A DNA stretch of 64,000 nt from Ilex aquifolium (GCA_951799425.1 OX637396.1:11011701-11075700); one strand, 5' to 3'; shown: positions 1 through 12,450, counted from the first letter of the stretch. A program made the numbers and translations. The notes: generated by a model not told the origin, from the letters alone.

Positions 1-116
1 GATGTTCTCTCTTTAAAGAAAACAAATCTCTTTGTCTGACTTTCATCGTCTCCAAATGTGGTTGAGATTACAATGTCTATAGGGATTGATTGATTTATCC
101 TTCAAAAAGGACATGT

Positions 117-833
117 CTAACTTATAGTAAGTGACAACATTGTATCTCGAACTAAAGTCAAAACTTCTTCTTTTAATTTTCGTTGTTCTTTTGGTACATA
201 CTTCAGAACCCATATTTCCTTCGGTACAATTGAAACTTGACCTTTTTGGACCCTTTTAGGAGTTGTCTTGATTTGGATAACTTTTGAAGCTTTTGATGAT
301 TGAGAAGTTGATGGTTTGGAGCTACCCCCATTCCTCGTTATAGCTTCTTTATCCTTTCGGCTATCAGCAACAAAATGAGAATTTGTCACTTTATAGAACT
401 TGGTGTCAGCATAGTTCACCTCTTCACTCCCAAATGGATTCGAGTCTGTCGCCACTTTCTTTTCCTCCCCATCTTCACAAAACTTGAAAACTTGGTGGAG
501 TGTGGAGGTAATGACACCATTAAGATGCAGCCATGGACGTCCTAACAAGGCATTGTATGTCGTATCAGCATTTATAACATGGAAAATGGCCTCCGTGTGA
601 AAATCGTTAATTTCAATCTTCACTTCGATGATGCCTAGGGCTCTTTTCCCTACTTGATTAAAGCCTTGAATTGTTAGCATGGATGGTGACAAATGTTTTG
701 CTGACATACCCATGGCATGAAACGTCTTTAGAGGAAGTAGATTTACAGCTGAACTACAGTCAAGCATAATTCGATTCACTTGACTGTCTCCAATTTTGCA
801 TATGACATAAAGAGGACAGTTGTGATATTCCAC
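117..833 (-). pseudogene. Gypsy retropepsin-like protease fragment
   Basis: This 238-residue frame holds a retropepsin-like aspartic protease domain. The N-terminal part reads MLDCSSAVNLLP, the position of the catalytic Asp loop (usually D-[TCG]-G-[SA]). Here the Gly is replaced by Ser, so activity is doubtful. The later LLGRPWLH motif is the conserved second hydrophobic-Gly segment. A low-complexity basic tail follows, then the linker toward reverse transcriptase, which would lie beyond the left edge. The protease would cleave the gag-pol polyprotein. Confidence 0.8.
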
Positions 834-1192
834 CCCCAGCTAAAGATCATCATTAGTGAAGATAATGCAAACCATACATGAAGCACTTACCTTCAGTGAG
901 TGTTGAGCGTCTACTGGTTCAACATTATCAACGTAGAGATCGGGACTCGTCAATGCTTGAATCAATGCCTTTCTGCTAGAATGCATTTTAGATGTGTGAG
1001 GACATCATATTTAACCTTTACAAGAGATGATGCATTTCCAGACCTTTGTTTTGCTAGTGTCCCTTGGTTACCTCTAGGCATAATAGCTTCCCCATTTTCA
1101 GATGATTCTTTTGGCACTTGACCTTGAGGACACAAAGATGAGGGTTCTACAACCTTTTTATTTGGTAAAGCTTTTGGAGGTGACAGTAGGCG

Positions 1193-2104
1193 TCATCCAA
1201 AACATAAGGAAATCTCGTCGACCTCGGGGTCAAATAAATCACCTTCCTCGTATATGGCCATGCAACATTGCATCACCATTTCTTCTTCAACATCTTCATC
1301 TTTGAAGAATTCTGTGGGTAAATACTCTTCAAGAGTAATTGGTACTCTCTCAGGTTGGACGTACTTATCCTCCAAACGGACTTGAGTTTTCTTTTTCTTG
1401 TTTTTCTTATCCACATTTTTCCCTCGAAACTTTATTCCAGGGCGGCCTGAAGGTTTGACACTAGGGGATAAAGTATTTGTCCTCTTTTTAGTCTTCTTGT
1501 TGACATGTGTTTGTCACTCATCTCCACTTTCATCTCCTAATTCACAAGAATCGCTCCAACAATCCAAATTTGGTTATGTCATAAGTTCATAAAGCATTGG
1601 AATTGTCAAATTTTTTGAACGGGGCATATCCGGATAAGCTTACCGATAGGTAACCTCACCATCGACAACAAAAGCAACTCGAATTGCCCCCTTTGGTAGC
1701 ATGACAGTGCGGATGGACTTGTTTTCAAATAGGGATATATTATTTGAAGTGGCAGCAGTGGAGGGCTCTTGTATTTCAATGTCTCCCTTATTCACCATTG
1801 CTTGAATAATACTCTTAAGGACATAACAATCCTTCATAGAATGACTAACAATCCGATGGTACCGACAAAATTTTGGATCATCGACCTTGTTAACCTCGGA
1901 CGGTCGCTTAGGCTCTAGTAATTCTATTGCCTTAGCCTTTAGCAATGAGATGAAAATTTCTTCTACATCATCATCTTCAAAAGTGTACTTCACTTCTTTT
2001 CTTTCTTTTAAAGAGGGATTTCTGGACGTTTCTTTCCCATTTTTAGGGACTTCATTTCCTTTTCCATTTTGTTTCTTCTTATTCACATTAACAAATGTAG
2101 GCAT
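1193..2104 (-). pseudogene. Gypsy gag C-terminal and linker pieces
   Basis: The ORF at 1640-2104 is lysine- and glutamate-rich and contains FCRYHR followed by a spaced HSMKDC, the C/H/C arrangement seen in the nucleic-acid-binding region of many plant gypsy gag proteins. It ends near a stop. A second piece at 1193-1414 in the same frame class is an acidic linker with no known domain. They lie between capsid-like gag (right) and protease (left), matching normal element order read on the minus strand. Both are fragments. Confidence 0.7.
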
Positions 2105-2325
2105 GGCCTCATCTTTCTTTGTTTGCTTCTCTTATCGAACTTCTTCTCTTCAGTCATTCGAGATTTTTGAGGCACATTCTTTTATCGGGCTATTTGTCTT
2201 TCAACATTGCTAGCCTTGGAGACGAAAGCGTCAAATGACTGGGGTTCTATCGTGCCTACAAATGTTACAATCTCTGGAAGAAAATTATTGGAACACATTT
2301 GAACTGCAGATTGTTCACTTAGCTT

Positions 2326-3414
2326 TTAAGAGGATTGAAGGTTAAAACTTCTCCACCTTTTAATGAAGTCATTAACGCTTTCATTTGTTCTTTGTCGAGC
2401 ATCTACAATGTCAATTATTGAGATTTTCTTCTTTGAACTAAAAAATTGGGCTAAGAATGCCCTTTGCATATCATCCCACGTGATGATCGAACCCGACCGC
2501 AATTGAGTGTACCAAGTGAATGTTGACCCTTTTAAGGATTGCACAAATTTCCTTATTAACAAGGCTTCAAGCAAGGCTGACTCCCCATATGCTGAATAAA
2601 AGTTAGCAAGATGCTCTTGGGGTGACCCATTAATCCCATCGAATTTTTCAAAGTTTGGTTTTTGATAACCATGAGGAAATGAGATGGTATCGTAATGACT
2701 AGGATATGGCCTACGATACCCAAGCACTGGTGGAGTCATGGATGCTTGAAATTCTCGAATTCCGTCAGCAATTAATGTTTTCAAATCTGCCTAAGTGACT
2801 GGCGTTGTAGAAGTTTGAGTCTCTTCAGTGGTTTGAACATGTTCTCGTGTTGAGGCGCTAGCCACTTGGGCTATGAGGACAACTATCTCAGTTTCTTTCT
2901 CTGTCAATTTTCTCTACATCTCACTTAACTGTTTCTCAATGCTCGACGTGCCTGTAACAAGAATTGGCATATCCTTTGAGTCAGATTCTTGATCAATTTT
3001 TAGCTTTTCTCGGAACTGATGTCTCAGCTCATCCGGAAAATCCTCTTCTTGGAAGAAAACTTTAGGATCTCCATAAAGAGGATTATTTGAACTTGACATT
3101 GAGCTGATGGGTTGTTCATGTCGATTTGATGCTATTGATTCCTCTGAGGTAGCTTGTGATGATGAGTAATCATGTTCAGTTGTCAATGACTCATGTGCGG
3201 TCGCAGATTCCTCGAAAGAAGGCTGAGACATTATCTGAGCTCTTGATCGGGTGATAGGCCCTGTGTAAATTTGTGTCCCTTCTCTTGAGAGGTAGTCTGC
3301 CCCTGATGAAATGTGAGCTTCCTTAGCATACATGTATCCATAAATGAAAGCCCATTTATGAGCTTCCATGTCTAAATGTACCTTCTTGGATCGCTCAGCA
3401 CTTATGGCAATCAA
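2326..3414 (-). pseudogene. Gypsy gag, N-terminal and capsid-like parts
   Basis: Two stretches in one frame, 2914-3414 and 2326-2784, are separated by a short disrupted segment. The first is polar, Ser/Thr/Glu-rich and begins with a lysine-rich tract that can be followed upstream to about 3620. The second matches the Retrotrans_gag fold: a proline-rich lead, then an aromatic segment around KFDG, then ALLIRKFVQSL, TWYTQL and the ITWDDMQRAFLAQFF segment, ending with RTNESVNDFIKRW. These motifs are typical of plant Ty3/gypsy gag. Gag would form the virus-like particle that packages element RNA. The frame is interrupted, so no full-length product is expected. Confidence 0.85.
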
Positions 3415-3640
3415 TGGAAATAGGGAAACTTTAGGTATCGCTTGGGTCTTTAGGCCCCTTGATTGCTTCTTGGATCCCCTCTTCTTGGAAGGGTTCTTTT
3501 TAGAAAGGACCTTGATGAAAATATTTGAATCTGATCCTTGACTTTTGGAATAGGAAAGTTTTGGACTCTTTCCTTTAGGAGATGCAGATGGTGAACCAAG
3601 CTCAACTGCTCTTGGTTTAAATTGTACTAGAGAGATTCAC

Positions 3641-4298
3641 TAGGAGCAGCAGACTTTGGGGTAGCCTGCTCTTGTGGTAGCCTATCCTAAGAAGCCTTGG
3701 AAGCTTTATGGGCAAGGGTCAACTAACGGGGATTTCTGGACTTTTGATAAAATATCATTACTCTCTATAATGTCTTCCAAATTTTGTTAATGTATTAGTA
3801 TAAAACATATCCAAATTACATCTACAACCAACTTATCTTAGGGATGAAGTAAAAACTAAAGGCGATTGAACGTCAGTTGAAGTATATGTTTGACCCTAGA
3901 ATGCATAAGGATAGAAGACAAACCACTTGACCTAAACCCAAAATTTTTAAAAGAATATCTGACAATAATGGAGTATTAATTGACTCAGATCAACACATAT
4001 GCATCTCAATAGAGTTTCATTTGAAACTCTTAAAGTAGAAGTGAAAAATCTGAGAAAGGGAATAGTATAGAAAATTGAAAACACACACTTGTGCTACAAA
4101 AGGAATGCAGAATCGAGTCATCAAATGGTTCCTGTGGTGACCCTGCATCTAGCTAATGGAGCGGATTTCAAATCAGATTTGGCTCCGCCAGTTAGTTCCA
4201 GTGTCTCCATAGAACCCTTTTCGGTCTCAGTTTAGCATTCCTTTGCAGCACAATAAGTTTTTGTTCAAGTTTGTCTAATAGTCCGTTTATCAAATTTT
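3641..4298. other. Gene-free stretch between gypsy gag and antisense ORF
   Basis: No credible coding frame is visible. Since gag reads on the minus strand, this is either the leader of the left-hand element or the 3' untranslated part of the plus-strand element whose LTR begins at 5139. The boundary between the two elements could not be located. Confidence 0.4.
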
Positions 4299-4721
4299 CT
4301 AATTTGGCCTTAAGAGGTTCAAATGCACCTTTTTTGAGATCCATATATGTTGTTCCCGAGTTAATAAATCACTTTTGGATTTTATTTTGAAAATTTTTGG
4401 ATCTATGTCAAGTAGTTTGTTCCTTATTCTTATGCCTTCCAGGGTCATATAATAATAGTTGCCATATACTTCGATTGGTGTTAAATTACTCAATGTTTTC
4501 ATCATCCTTGAGACCTTTATTCTTGACGGTCTCAAACACCAACCCCTAAGAAAAGATACCATTAGCAAGGTAGAATGATCTACGAAGTGTGAAAGGAAAG
4601 AGAGATCGTCGGAGTGACTCCTGAAGTAACTAAATCTCCAGATCAGAAAGCAGAACCCGAAGCCCCACCAGGGAGGGTTAAAGGGATCTAGGTCGAGCAA
4701 AAAGAAGAAGGGAAAAGACAC
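4299..4721 (-). other. Antisense ORF upstream of gypsy LTR, unassigned
   Basis: A 140-residue minus-strand frame begins with a phenylalanine- and leucine-rich stretch and ends with a charged part (ITIEVYGNYYY-like, then KLLDIDPKIFKIKSKSDLLTREQ). I recognise no domain. About 165 bp upstream (on the minus strand) there is a TATA-like box. Its place, antisense and immediately internal to a polypurine tract and LTR, resembles the antisense ORFs reported for some Tat/Ogre-type gypsy elements, but homology cannot be shown here. It could be a chance frame. Confidence 0.25.
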
Positions 4722-4884
4722 GTACCTAATGGGACGCTAGAAGCAGAGAGAGGAACTGGAAACGCGAAAATCCTAAGTCGTCCAAGAGCCTGGAACAAGA
4801 CGCCTCAAAAGCCAAAGGGAGAGAAGGAGACGCAAGGGGGAGTTTTCGAAAAGCGCAAAATAGGAAAGGCAAAGGGATTTCCCC

Positions 4885-4891
4885 TTTTATA
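4885..4891 (-). promoter_or_regulatory. TATA-like box on minus strand
   Basis: The minus strand reads GTGTATAAAAGGGG, a good TATA box followed by a pyrimidine-rich leader, about 165 bp before the antisense ORF. It may be a promoter for an antisense transcript of the neighbouring gypsy element. Confidence 0.4.
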
Positions 4892-5121
4892 CACAACATT
4901 TAAAGCGGTGACAGGCAAATGACAGGACACGCCAAGGAAACCGTACCATTGGGCTCACCCGCTAGTGACACGTGTGCGAACCATCTCATCATAACCGGCA
5001 GATATCAATTCAGCCCAAATCAGGTCAGAGCCGACTACCAGACATTTCCACCACATAGAGTGATAATGTCAAATTTGGAAAAGACATTTCTAACCCCAGA
5101 TATGACGTCATGCTCATGACC

Positions 5122-5138
5122 AGGGGCTGGGGGACAAC
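5122..5138 (+). other. Polypurine tract of gypsy element
   Basis: AGGGGCTGGGGGACAAC lies directly before the TG of the LTR at 5139. A G-rich tract in this position primes plus-strand DNA synthesis, so the LTR to its right is a 3' LTR on the plus strand. Confidence 0.6.
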
Positions 5139-5932
5139 TGATAAGGGTGAAATTTTGGGCATGGGCCGTCATAGCCTCGGAGCCCAATACACCTTGAGAA
5201 CCCAGAGGTTGGGCTTATTGGCCCAAAAGAAGTGTCTCTAGTTAGCCCACGTCGACAGAAGAAAGGGCCAAGAGACCAAGCCCAACGGCTCCGGAGGACC
5301 AGCAGTCCAGTCCTGGCCCAATCCTATACCAGCCAAAGGGCAACCTGTGAAAGAGAAGTCACACCCTTGCGCTGGAAAGCATCCTGCTGTGCCACGTGTC
5401 CAAAAGAAAAGGGGACCATCTCTGAAACCTATGACAGTTACACCCTCCCGGACGTAGAAGGTGGTGGTGCGTAACGATCCAGAGATCGTGGGCACAATAA
5501 CGTCGGCTAGCAGAAGCTTTTGCAGGACAAGGACGGAAGGTCCCCACAAGATCAGGAAAAAGATAGAAGGAGCCACCAGGAACACTAGGACGGACAACCC
5601 ATATAAATGGAACAGTGCTATGCCTCTCGGGAGGATCATCTTCATCTTCCCCATTGTATTCTCTATTCCCGAATATTCAGAAAAACAAGGCATATGTATT
5701 TGTAAGGGCCCAACGCCTATAACCCACTTGTACTCACCAGGAATCAATGTACAACCTCAAGGAGCATGAGACTCCATTGTAGTGGACGTCGCCTTAGTCC
5801 ATGGACTAAGGTGAACCACTTATATTCTGTGCCTTCCACTCTCGATAGGTTAACTTCTCTTTCAAACAAACTCATAAAACCCATTAGCACCTCATCGGCT
5901 GGGCTTGTGCCGTTATTTCCGAGACCCCATCA
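5139..5932 (+). mobile_element. Ty3/gypsy LTR, 794 bp
   Basis: The block starts TGATAAGG and ends CCCCATCA, so its termini are the inverted pair TGAT/ATCA. It follows a polypurine tract. Inside, CCCATATAAATGG near 5598 is a TATA box and the stretch ending near 5760 looks like an R/U5 region. The sequence after 5932 does not resemble a tRNA primer-binding site, which agrees with a 3' LTR or solo remnant rather than a 5' LTR. No second copy is in the window. ORFs read across it are not genes. Confidence 0.65.
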
Positions 5933-6735
5933 GAAAGCTTGTGCAAAGTAAATGTAAAGTTGCAGTTGAATACTTACCTATTGATCAAATGTGTATCGAT
6001 CCATAAACAAAACCACTAAGTGGTGAAAAAACCAGTCTAATTATGAGTGGTATGAGACTCTTAGAGATAGTCCTGACAGTAACCTACTCTAATAAATAGA
6101 TGCCAACATGATTTGAAAATCTTTTGATTAGAGTTAAAAGAAATTTAGTCAAGTATTATCCAAGGAATGCTATTGTGAGGTTACATTTACAGTACATTGC
6201 TTGTTTTAGCAATAGTAGGGATAGAACCTATTCCAATTAAAATCTCAAAGCTAGTTAACGTACTGCTAAGTAAAGAGGTAAGAGCTGTTTCCTATGGGTT
6301 ATCGGTAAAACCCTAAGACTACTTACTAAGCAGGATCCGGGCAAGGTCCATTAACGAACTGCCTTGAGAGAACCATGTACTCTGTATATTGACAATGTGT
6401 CTTGAACTTTAAGTGCACATCATGATCAAGATTGAGTTCTCTTTATCATTTAAGTTATCGATTTCATGTTTAACTCTAGATTTAAGACTCATGCATCTAA
6501 GGGTATGTATTTAAGTAACATGGATCATGAAACCGACACGGATTGAACTGGTTTGGATGTAATCTTAATGGGTTCGGGTGACTAATGAGTGAACTCAGCC
6601 AACTCGTAAAATAAACGAAACGATTTTGTGTTTAAACTGTGACCTGTTCCTACCTGTAATCCCAAAAAAATTGGTCAAGTCTCAACCTCACTCCTTATCT
6701 CTTAGACAATCTATAAAATCCATAGAGCTTGATTT
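5933..6735. other. Gene-free degenerate sequence
   Basis: No frame or structure I can support. The right part is rich in short CGGGTT/AACCCG words shared with 6880-7010 and 8600-8830, probably old transposon ends. Confidence 0.4.
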
Positions 6736-7560
6736 AATGTTTACTTTTTGTCTTTATTTTTCTGCCCACCCATGCTTTGTTGTTGCTATAATAAACAAGT
6801 CAAACAGGTGTAATATGTTAAGAGTTGAAAAAAATTTCGTGTGGACTTGAAACACTCTTATTTTGCAGGTGATAAACGGGTTGTGCCGAGTAACTCGTAT
6901 AATTAACGAGTCATGCACAGGTGTGATAGTTGAACCCGTTTATATAAATGAATGGGGTATGAGTAAAGTGATTTTTGACACGCACCCGTTTCATCTGACA
7001 TAATTGTCTGGCCTATATGTATTATACAATACCTTAACCTTTCTTCATTATATCATTTTTAGTACATAAGTGGGGGGATTGTTGTATATATATTTACTAA
7101 CATTGATTTATTATATTTAAATTAGTTATTGGTGGTTAAAATAACTATTGGCAATTGTCTCTAAAGTGACAAAACCAAAAGATTACAAATATTCTAAAAG
7201 TGTCCATTGGCATTCAAATGAAGAATCACAATTCTTCTAGAGATATGCATGGGATACTATAAATATAGGGTGCACATATTTGGGTAAAAAGAAGAAGTCT
7301 TTTCTAGTCCTATTATCCTCTGTTCTTGATGTTCAATTTCTTGAGATTTATTCGGATTGTATTTTGGTTCAAATACTTTTAAGAAATGCAGTCTTAGATA
7401 GTCTTCGATTGAAAAAAAGAAAGAAAAAAAATGAGTCTTCGAGCATTATATTTTGGGAATAGAATTTTTATGAGTCTATCTGTATCATAGTAGAGAAATT
7501 ACTATTTTGAAGATAGAATGCTTATATTTCTATATTTTGCATATATTAATCAAAAGAAGT
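6736..7560 (+). mobile_element. Copia-type 3' end with LTR, copy 1
   Basis: This stretch is closely repeated at 26811-28519. Both copies contain a purine tract (AAGTGGGGGGAT) directly before TGTTGTATATAT, the usual PPT-LTR junction of a Ty1/copia element; in this copy the LTR starts at 7080. A TATA-like ACTATAAATATAGGG near 7257 and a T-rich R region follow. The right end is degraded near 7520-7560. No pol coding remains. The ORFs at 6626-6850 and 7280-7462 are artefacts of this repeat. Confidence 0.65.
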
Positions 7561-7948
7561 ATCATTAAAAATACATTTTATGCCACAAATGACCATACAA
7601 CCTAAATAAAAGCTAATAAGCTATTTCAACTAATGTTAAGGCACAACACATTTTTTAAAACCATGTATTGAACACCAACTCAAGAATACAAAGAAGCTTA
7701 TAACAAGTGTATGACATCCTTGCATTCCTTCATAACATGAGGCACCCACCATTCAAGAAAAAAAAATTCACTTTAGAATTGTTTATGTGAGAATCTATTC
7801 ACGACACTAATTACTTATAATATGACTCCAATACCACTCATCATGCTCTTAAAGTAAGCCTCAAATAATAAAACCCTAGTGCTAAGGTGGCATGGGCCGG
7901 AGCTATATGGAAGCTTGTGGGGGCAGTTCCCCACTAAACTTCATTGGG
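7561..7948. other. Gene-free AT-rich interval
   Basis: No coding frame, RNA gene or clear repeat was recognised. Confidence 0.4.
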
Positions 7949-8600
7949 CAGGGCGGAGCTACATAATTCTCTTCAAAAGGCCATGACTTTCTTTAAATTA
8001 GTGGTTTACCCCTTAATCTTTTTATAAGTTTATATAATGACCCATATCTTTTGTTATTAAGTAAGGTAGTGGTTTATATTGTCCCCTAATCAAGCATATA
8101 AATATTTTATTTTTGAATTATGTAAAGTAAATGGGAAATACCCCATTCTTGTATATATTTACCGAAATAATACATTTTTTCTGTTTAATACACTATCCTA
8201 ATGTGATAAATTAATTATAAAGTTGTTCTTGTCTGTTTGTTTTTTAAAATAAGTTAATGGTCTGTAACTAAGTAAAACATGAAGGGATACAAATTGTAAA
8301 ATTTTCTAACCTGAAGGTGCATTTTTTACTTTTTCAATTTTCAAAGAATCAATTTTTTAAAGAAGATGGAGGATGATTTCAACAAAGTTTTATGCTAAAA
8401 TTACTGATGGCTTTGTCATTAACTCTCTCATTGAAAGGAAATTACTAAGAAACATAACATATAGTCATTTGTAGACAATTTCTGAAATTAAAAAAATATT
8501 ATGTTGCCCTTATATTATTAATATCATTTTTTTTTTGTAAGATAATGATTTAATCATGAATGTTGACATTTTTTCGTGCTCAAGTATATAATTTTTATTT
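7949..8600 (+). mobile_element. hAT-like element, left end only
   Basis: CAGGGCGGAGCTACA at 7949 resembles the CAGGGGCGGAGC terminus of many plant hAT elements. The interior near 8545-8595 (TAATCATGAATGTTGACATT) matches 29080-29140, just before a matching right terminus, GACTCCGCCCCTG, ending at 29195. This copy seems to lack its right end and the other its left end. No transposase is present. Confidence 0.5.
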
Positions 8601-9160
8601 GGTGTGTTAACCGTGTCGGTTAAACGGGTGATGAGTGAAAAATCAATAAACTCGCACACGATTCATTTAAATAAACGGGTGAAAAACCTCTACACGAATA
8701 TGATTCGTTTAATAAACATATTATACGATATGACTCGTTTAACCTTTTTAATTAAACGAATTGAATTAAGTAAGGTCGAGTTAACACGGTAACCCATTTA
8801 AAACCCAACCCGTTAGACCCGTTTAACATTGAGCTCCGTCTGTCGTATCGAGAGAGAGTCCAAAATCTACAACCAACTACATACAGAAACGGGGGAGAGA
8901 CTCGTTTAACAAATTCCCCCACACCCCCCCTTCCCTCCCCTCTCCTCCCCTGTCCTGCTCGCGCACACAACACAAGCACTCCCGCACACCTAATTTCTCA
9001 CACACATTCACTCGACTTCACCTGAACACACCTTTGCGCGTGCACACACTCAATTTCACATACCCCACACCTTATTTTGCTAAGGCACACAAAAACTCAA
9101 TTTCACACACAAACACGCACACCTTGGATTCAAGGTCCTTGCAAACAATTTCAAGCAAAT
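8601..9160. repeat. Degenerate CGGGTT-type repeats and C/CA-rich tract
   Basis: 8600-8830 carries many variants of AACGGGT/ACTCGTTTA in both orientations, a pattern common in decayed plant DNA transposons. 8915-8950 is very C-rich, and 8965-9120 is CA-rich. No gene is seen; the ORF on the minus strand here reads through the C-rich tract. Confidence 0.5.
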
Positions 9161-9242
9161 TTCAAACACTTTGAACTCAACAGGGAGGACCTTTGAACCA
9201 CCCATTTTCGATGTGTTCCTTTGATTTTTAGGTTTACCAATC

Positions 9243-9425
9243 ACTTGGTTGAGTCCTCACTAGGTTTGCCAGCACGGGGATGAATTGTAAAATCAGATAT
9301 TTTGAATTCGAATCTTGGCAATCCATTGGGTCAGGTCATGAGGGATTTACCCCTCATGAATACCTTTGTTCCGACGTGAATGGTCTGCCTTTGACTGAAC
9401 TGTTGAGGGAATTAGTCGAGGTGTG
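9243..9425 (+). mobile_element. SINE-like repeat, copy 1
   Basis: The core (GAATTCGAATCTTGGCAA, then GTCATGAGGGATTT, then CTTTGACTGAACT, then GAATTAGTCGAGG) recurs at 30493-30655 and, inverted, at 44166-44372 and about 58536-58670. GAATTCGAATC resembles a Pol III B box, and copy 2 ends in poly(A) inside an 18-bp TSD, so this is a tRNA-derived SINE family. The right end abuts the LTR-like block at 9426. Confidence 0.6.
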
Positions 9426-10195
9426 TTGGAAATAATGGTTTTTAACTAGTATTTTTGAGCAACTTTGGGCTTAAATAAATGTGGAATTCACACCTCAAAA
9501 TTAGTAGGACCAAATTTAAACGCGTTCTCCTCCGTGAGAAAATTAACGTGGTATATTTATTTATTCAAAACCATTAAGTATTGAATGAGAAATTATGTCT
9601 CAAAATGACTCACTTGAATGGATGGAAGAAACTAAGTTTAATAAAGTATAGTGTATAAGACTTGTCCCAAATTAGAAGAAAATAAAAAACTTAGTGAGTT
9701 AATATACACTAAGTTGGCTTCATAGGTTGGGCCCTAAGGAGTACCACACTTTTGTGAGCGGATTGAATACCACACATGCGAGCCACCCGCCTCGGCTCGG
9801 GCTTGGGCCTTGGGTCAACAAGATATTATTTTTTTAGAGAAAATTTATTTGGTGCGGTGCTAGTTATAAATCAAACCAAATAGATCCGAACACGAATCGC
9901 AATTAATCTTCCAACCGAAATTTAAATATCCAACTAGATTTTTAAATTTTATGTCCGTTAAATTAGAATTTGGCACTGAAATTAAATTGTCTTTGTTCAT
10001 TCCAGAGGTGTTTTTCCCTTTCGTTACTGTTCAGATCAAATGTGTGTCTCTTCGATCTGAACAAGTTCAACGAACAGTGGCATCCTGTGCCTCTTCAGGC
10101 AAGCCGAATAGACACTAAGGGTCTATAAATAGACTATCTTATGGTCATTTCCAATTACAAAAAACAGACAATTATCTTCTGCATATTGCTGCATC

Positions 10196-10238
<43 letters not shown>

Positions 10239-10500
10239 CATTTATGTACGATTCAAGTACAAACACAAAGTTGCGTTCATTGGAGTTTTGAAGATTGAAG
10301 TGTTGCATCTTTAAGAACGAAATCCGTTATATCTTAAGAGACAGTTGTTTATCAACCTTAAGTACCGAGGGAACAAATCTGTTTTAAGGAAACTGTGATT
10401 ATACAGAACTCAAATTGAATTTCTAGATTTTTATTATTCTTGTTATTCTGCATCATTGTAAATGCCTTTCTATTTTGTTAAACATTCAGTTTTATTTAGT
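9426..10500 (+). mobile_element. Probable copia LTR-like block
   Basis: The block begins TGTTGGAA, contains a well-formed TATA box (TCTATAAATAGA, 10122-10133) after a promoter-like stretch, then a (CT)n tract and an R/U5-like T-rich part. This layout is typical of plant Ty1/copia LTRs. No matching terminal CA, primer-binding site or second copy could be fixed, so the limits are uncertain. Confidence 0.4.
10199..10233. repeat. (CT)n microsatellite
   Basis: About 17 perfect CT units just downstream of the TATA box of the LTR-like block. Confidence 0.95.
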
Positions 10501-12450
10501 AGTTTGCATATAATAGTACTATTCATTGCCCATGCCTAAAAAAACTATGTGACACACAAAAAAATTGCAAACAATTGCCTAGATTTATAAAGAATGGCTC
10601 AAAAACATTCATACCCATTTTTCTTTTAAAATGACCTCAAATATATTGTCGACTATATTCTCCATATTAATGGAACTATCATAAAAATGTACAAAAAACT
10701 CACCAAAATAACACCACATATACAAATACCTTAAAACACCACCACATGTATTTATAACACAACTCAAAAACACAACATAATTATAAACTCAATTACTAAA
10801 TTTTCAATCCACATCATGTAATAAATATCTCAAGCAAAAATAAACAAATACTAACTGAACATAATTAAATTCATAATCTTTAAGCAATAAATAAAATCAA
10901 CAAAATGTTCAATCCCCCACATATAAATATATACAAAAACACACCCACACACATTTCTTTTTTGATTACGGACAAACTCTCCTAATTAACAATTACTATT
11001 GTTAGAAATACAACAATTCAAGCTTTTAAGATAAAATAATAATAAATTATAGTCTAATTAAATAGTAATGCTAGAAAATGCTCAAAATCACTCATAATTC
11101 TTGTCTAGTTAAGCTTCTAAAAGGTTGAAAACCAACCCACACAATACTGAAAAGACAATAAAAAAATATCAAATTTCACACCACACAATCATCGTCCACC
11201 CACACCCACACCCACACCTCCAACCATGTACAACAAAACCCAGAAAACATAACAAATGGATAAAATATAATCAATACCAATTGTCTGTTGAATCTGCAAG
11301 AAGGATGAAAATCAACCCACAACCCAATAACATAAATATCAAATTCCACACCCACACAACCCCTCTCCCGCCACACACGTTCCCACAAATAGGAGAAGAA
11401 TGAAAACCTATAAAATAAAACAAATAGAGCAAACGTAAAAGAAAAAAAAAAACCCTACAAAAATAATATATATAAAAACCATTGTCAATGAAAATCATGG
11501 AGAAATTTAGATACTTAATTTCATATTCAACATAAATGCACAAAAGTTCAACAATAAAGAGTTCAAGCGTAAGTATTTATAAGTCTCTCTTCAATTAACC
11601 CACCTAAACAAACCCAAACACAATAATAATTTTTAGCTTTGTTATTGCATCACAAACAAACAACTCGAATGAAATTATGTTCACAACAAAATGAATAACT
11701 TAAGACACAAATATTACATATAAATGTCATAAAAAAAAAAGGGTGAACAGAATTGTACTTCACCACAAATGATGAGCAAATAGTCCTTGCCTTGGTGCTT
11801 CCAAGTAATTACAGAACAAAAAAAAAAAAGAAAAAGAAAATTTCATGGCGGAACATTCCATATTCTAAACAAAGCCCTTGAGGAACTAATGTTCGCTACT
11901 ATGCTATAGCTTCTTTCAAATAAAGAAGAATTCTAAGGATATATATGAGGAGACCCATCGGATTCAATTCTTAATATGAACCTAAACTTCATACCGCAAA
12001 GTGTATTATCAAAACACAATCACAACAAATTTATCATACATGCTGCAATTCATACCCAAAGCCTCCTTTTGCGATTGTCGCAAACTCCGTCAATACCATG
12101 AATCTGTATCAGTGGAACACGCGATTTAATTTTCTGAGAAAATAACCGATATGAAAAGTAATTGGTATCGGCATTTTCACAAACACTTGAAAGTAAATAA
12201 TCTTGAGATTATAAATAGAATGATCATCACCCGCAAAAAATAATAAATCAACAGCCAAAAGATACTCACCGACTTCACCAAAATAAAGAATTTTAGGTTC
12301 TATTTCAACCCCCAAATGAACTAAAAAAAGCTCCCCACATGACTCCATCTTTTGTTTCTAGTAACACTATTTACTAGGGGGAAATTAGAACTGACCATTA
12401 TAATTAATATGATCAACAAAACCATAAAATAGGGGACAGTGGACTGAGGG
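10501..12450. other. AT-rich, gene-free region with CA-rich tandem repeat
   Basis: No convincing frames. Between about 11110 and 11410 two diverged copies of a roughly 170-bp unit follow each other, each with AACCAACCCAC, ATATCAAATTYCACACC and a CACACCCACACCC tract. The ORFs on both strands there are low-complexity artefacts. Confidence 0.5.

Larger units (their letters stand above)
1..3640 (-). mobile_element. Decayed Ty3/gypsy gag-protease region
   Basis: The minus strand carries the gag-to-protease part of a Ty3/gypsy retrotransposon, in the order gag N-terminus, Retrotrans_gag domain, knuckle-like region and retropepsin-like protease. The pieces lie in three different frames (3414 and 2784 in one, 2104 and 1414 in a second, 833 in a third) with stops between them, so the polyprotein is broken by several indels. 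Reverse transcriptase and integrase would lie left of the window. Bases 1-116 look like the linker toward them but hold no long frame. The 5' LTR of this copy was not recognised. Confidence 0.85.

Noticed and set aside
5232-5951. Several overlapping ORFs on both strands
   Set aside because: All within the gypsy LTR, no domains.
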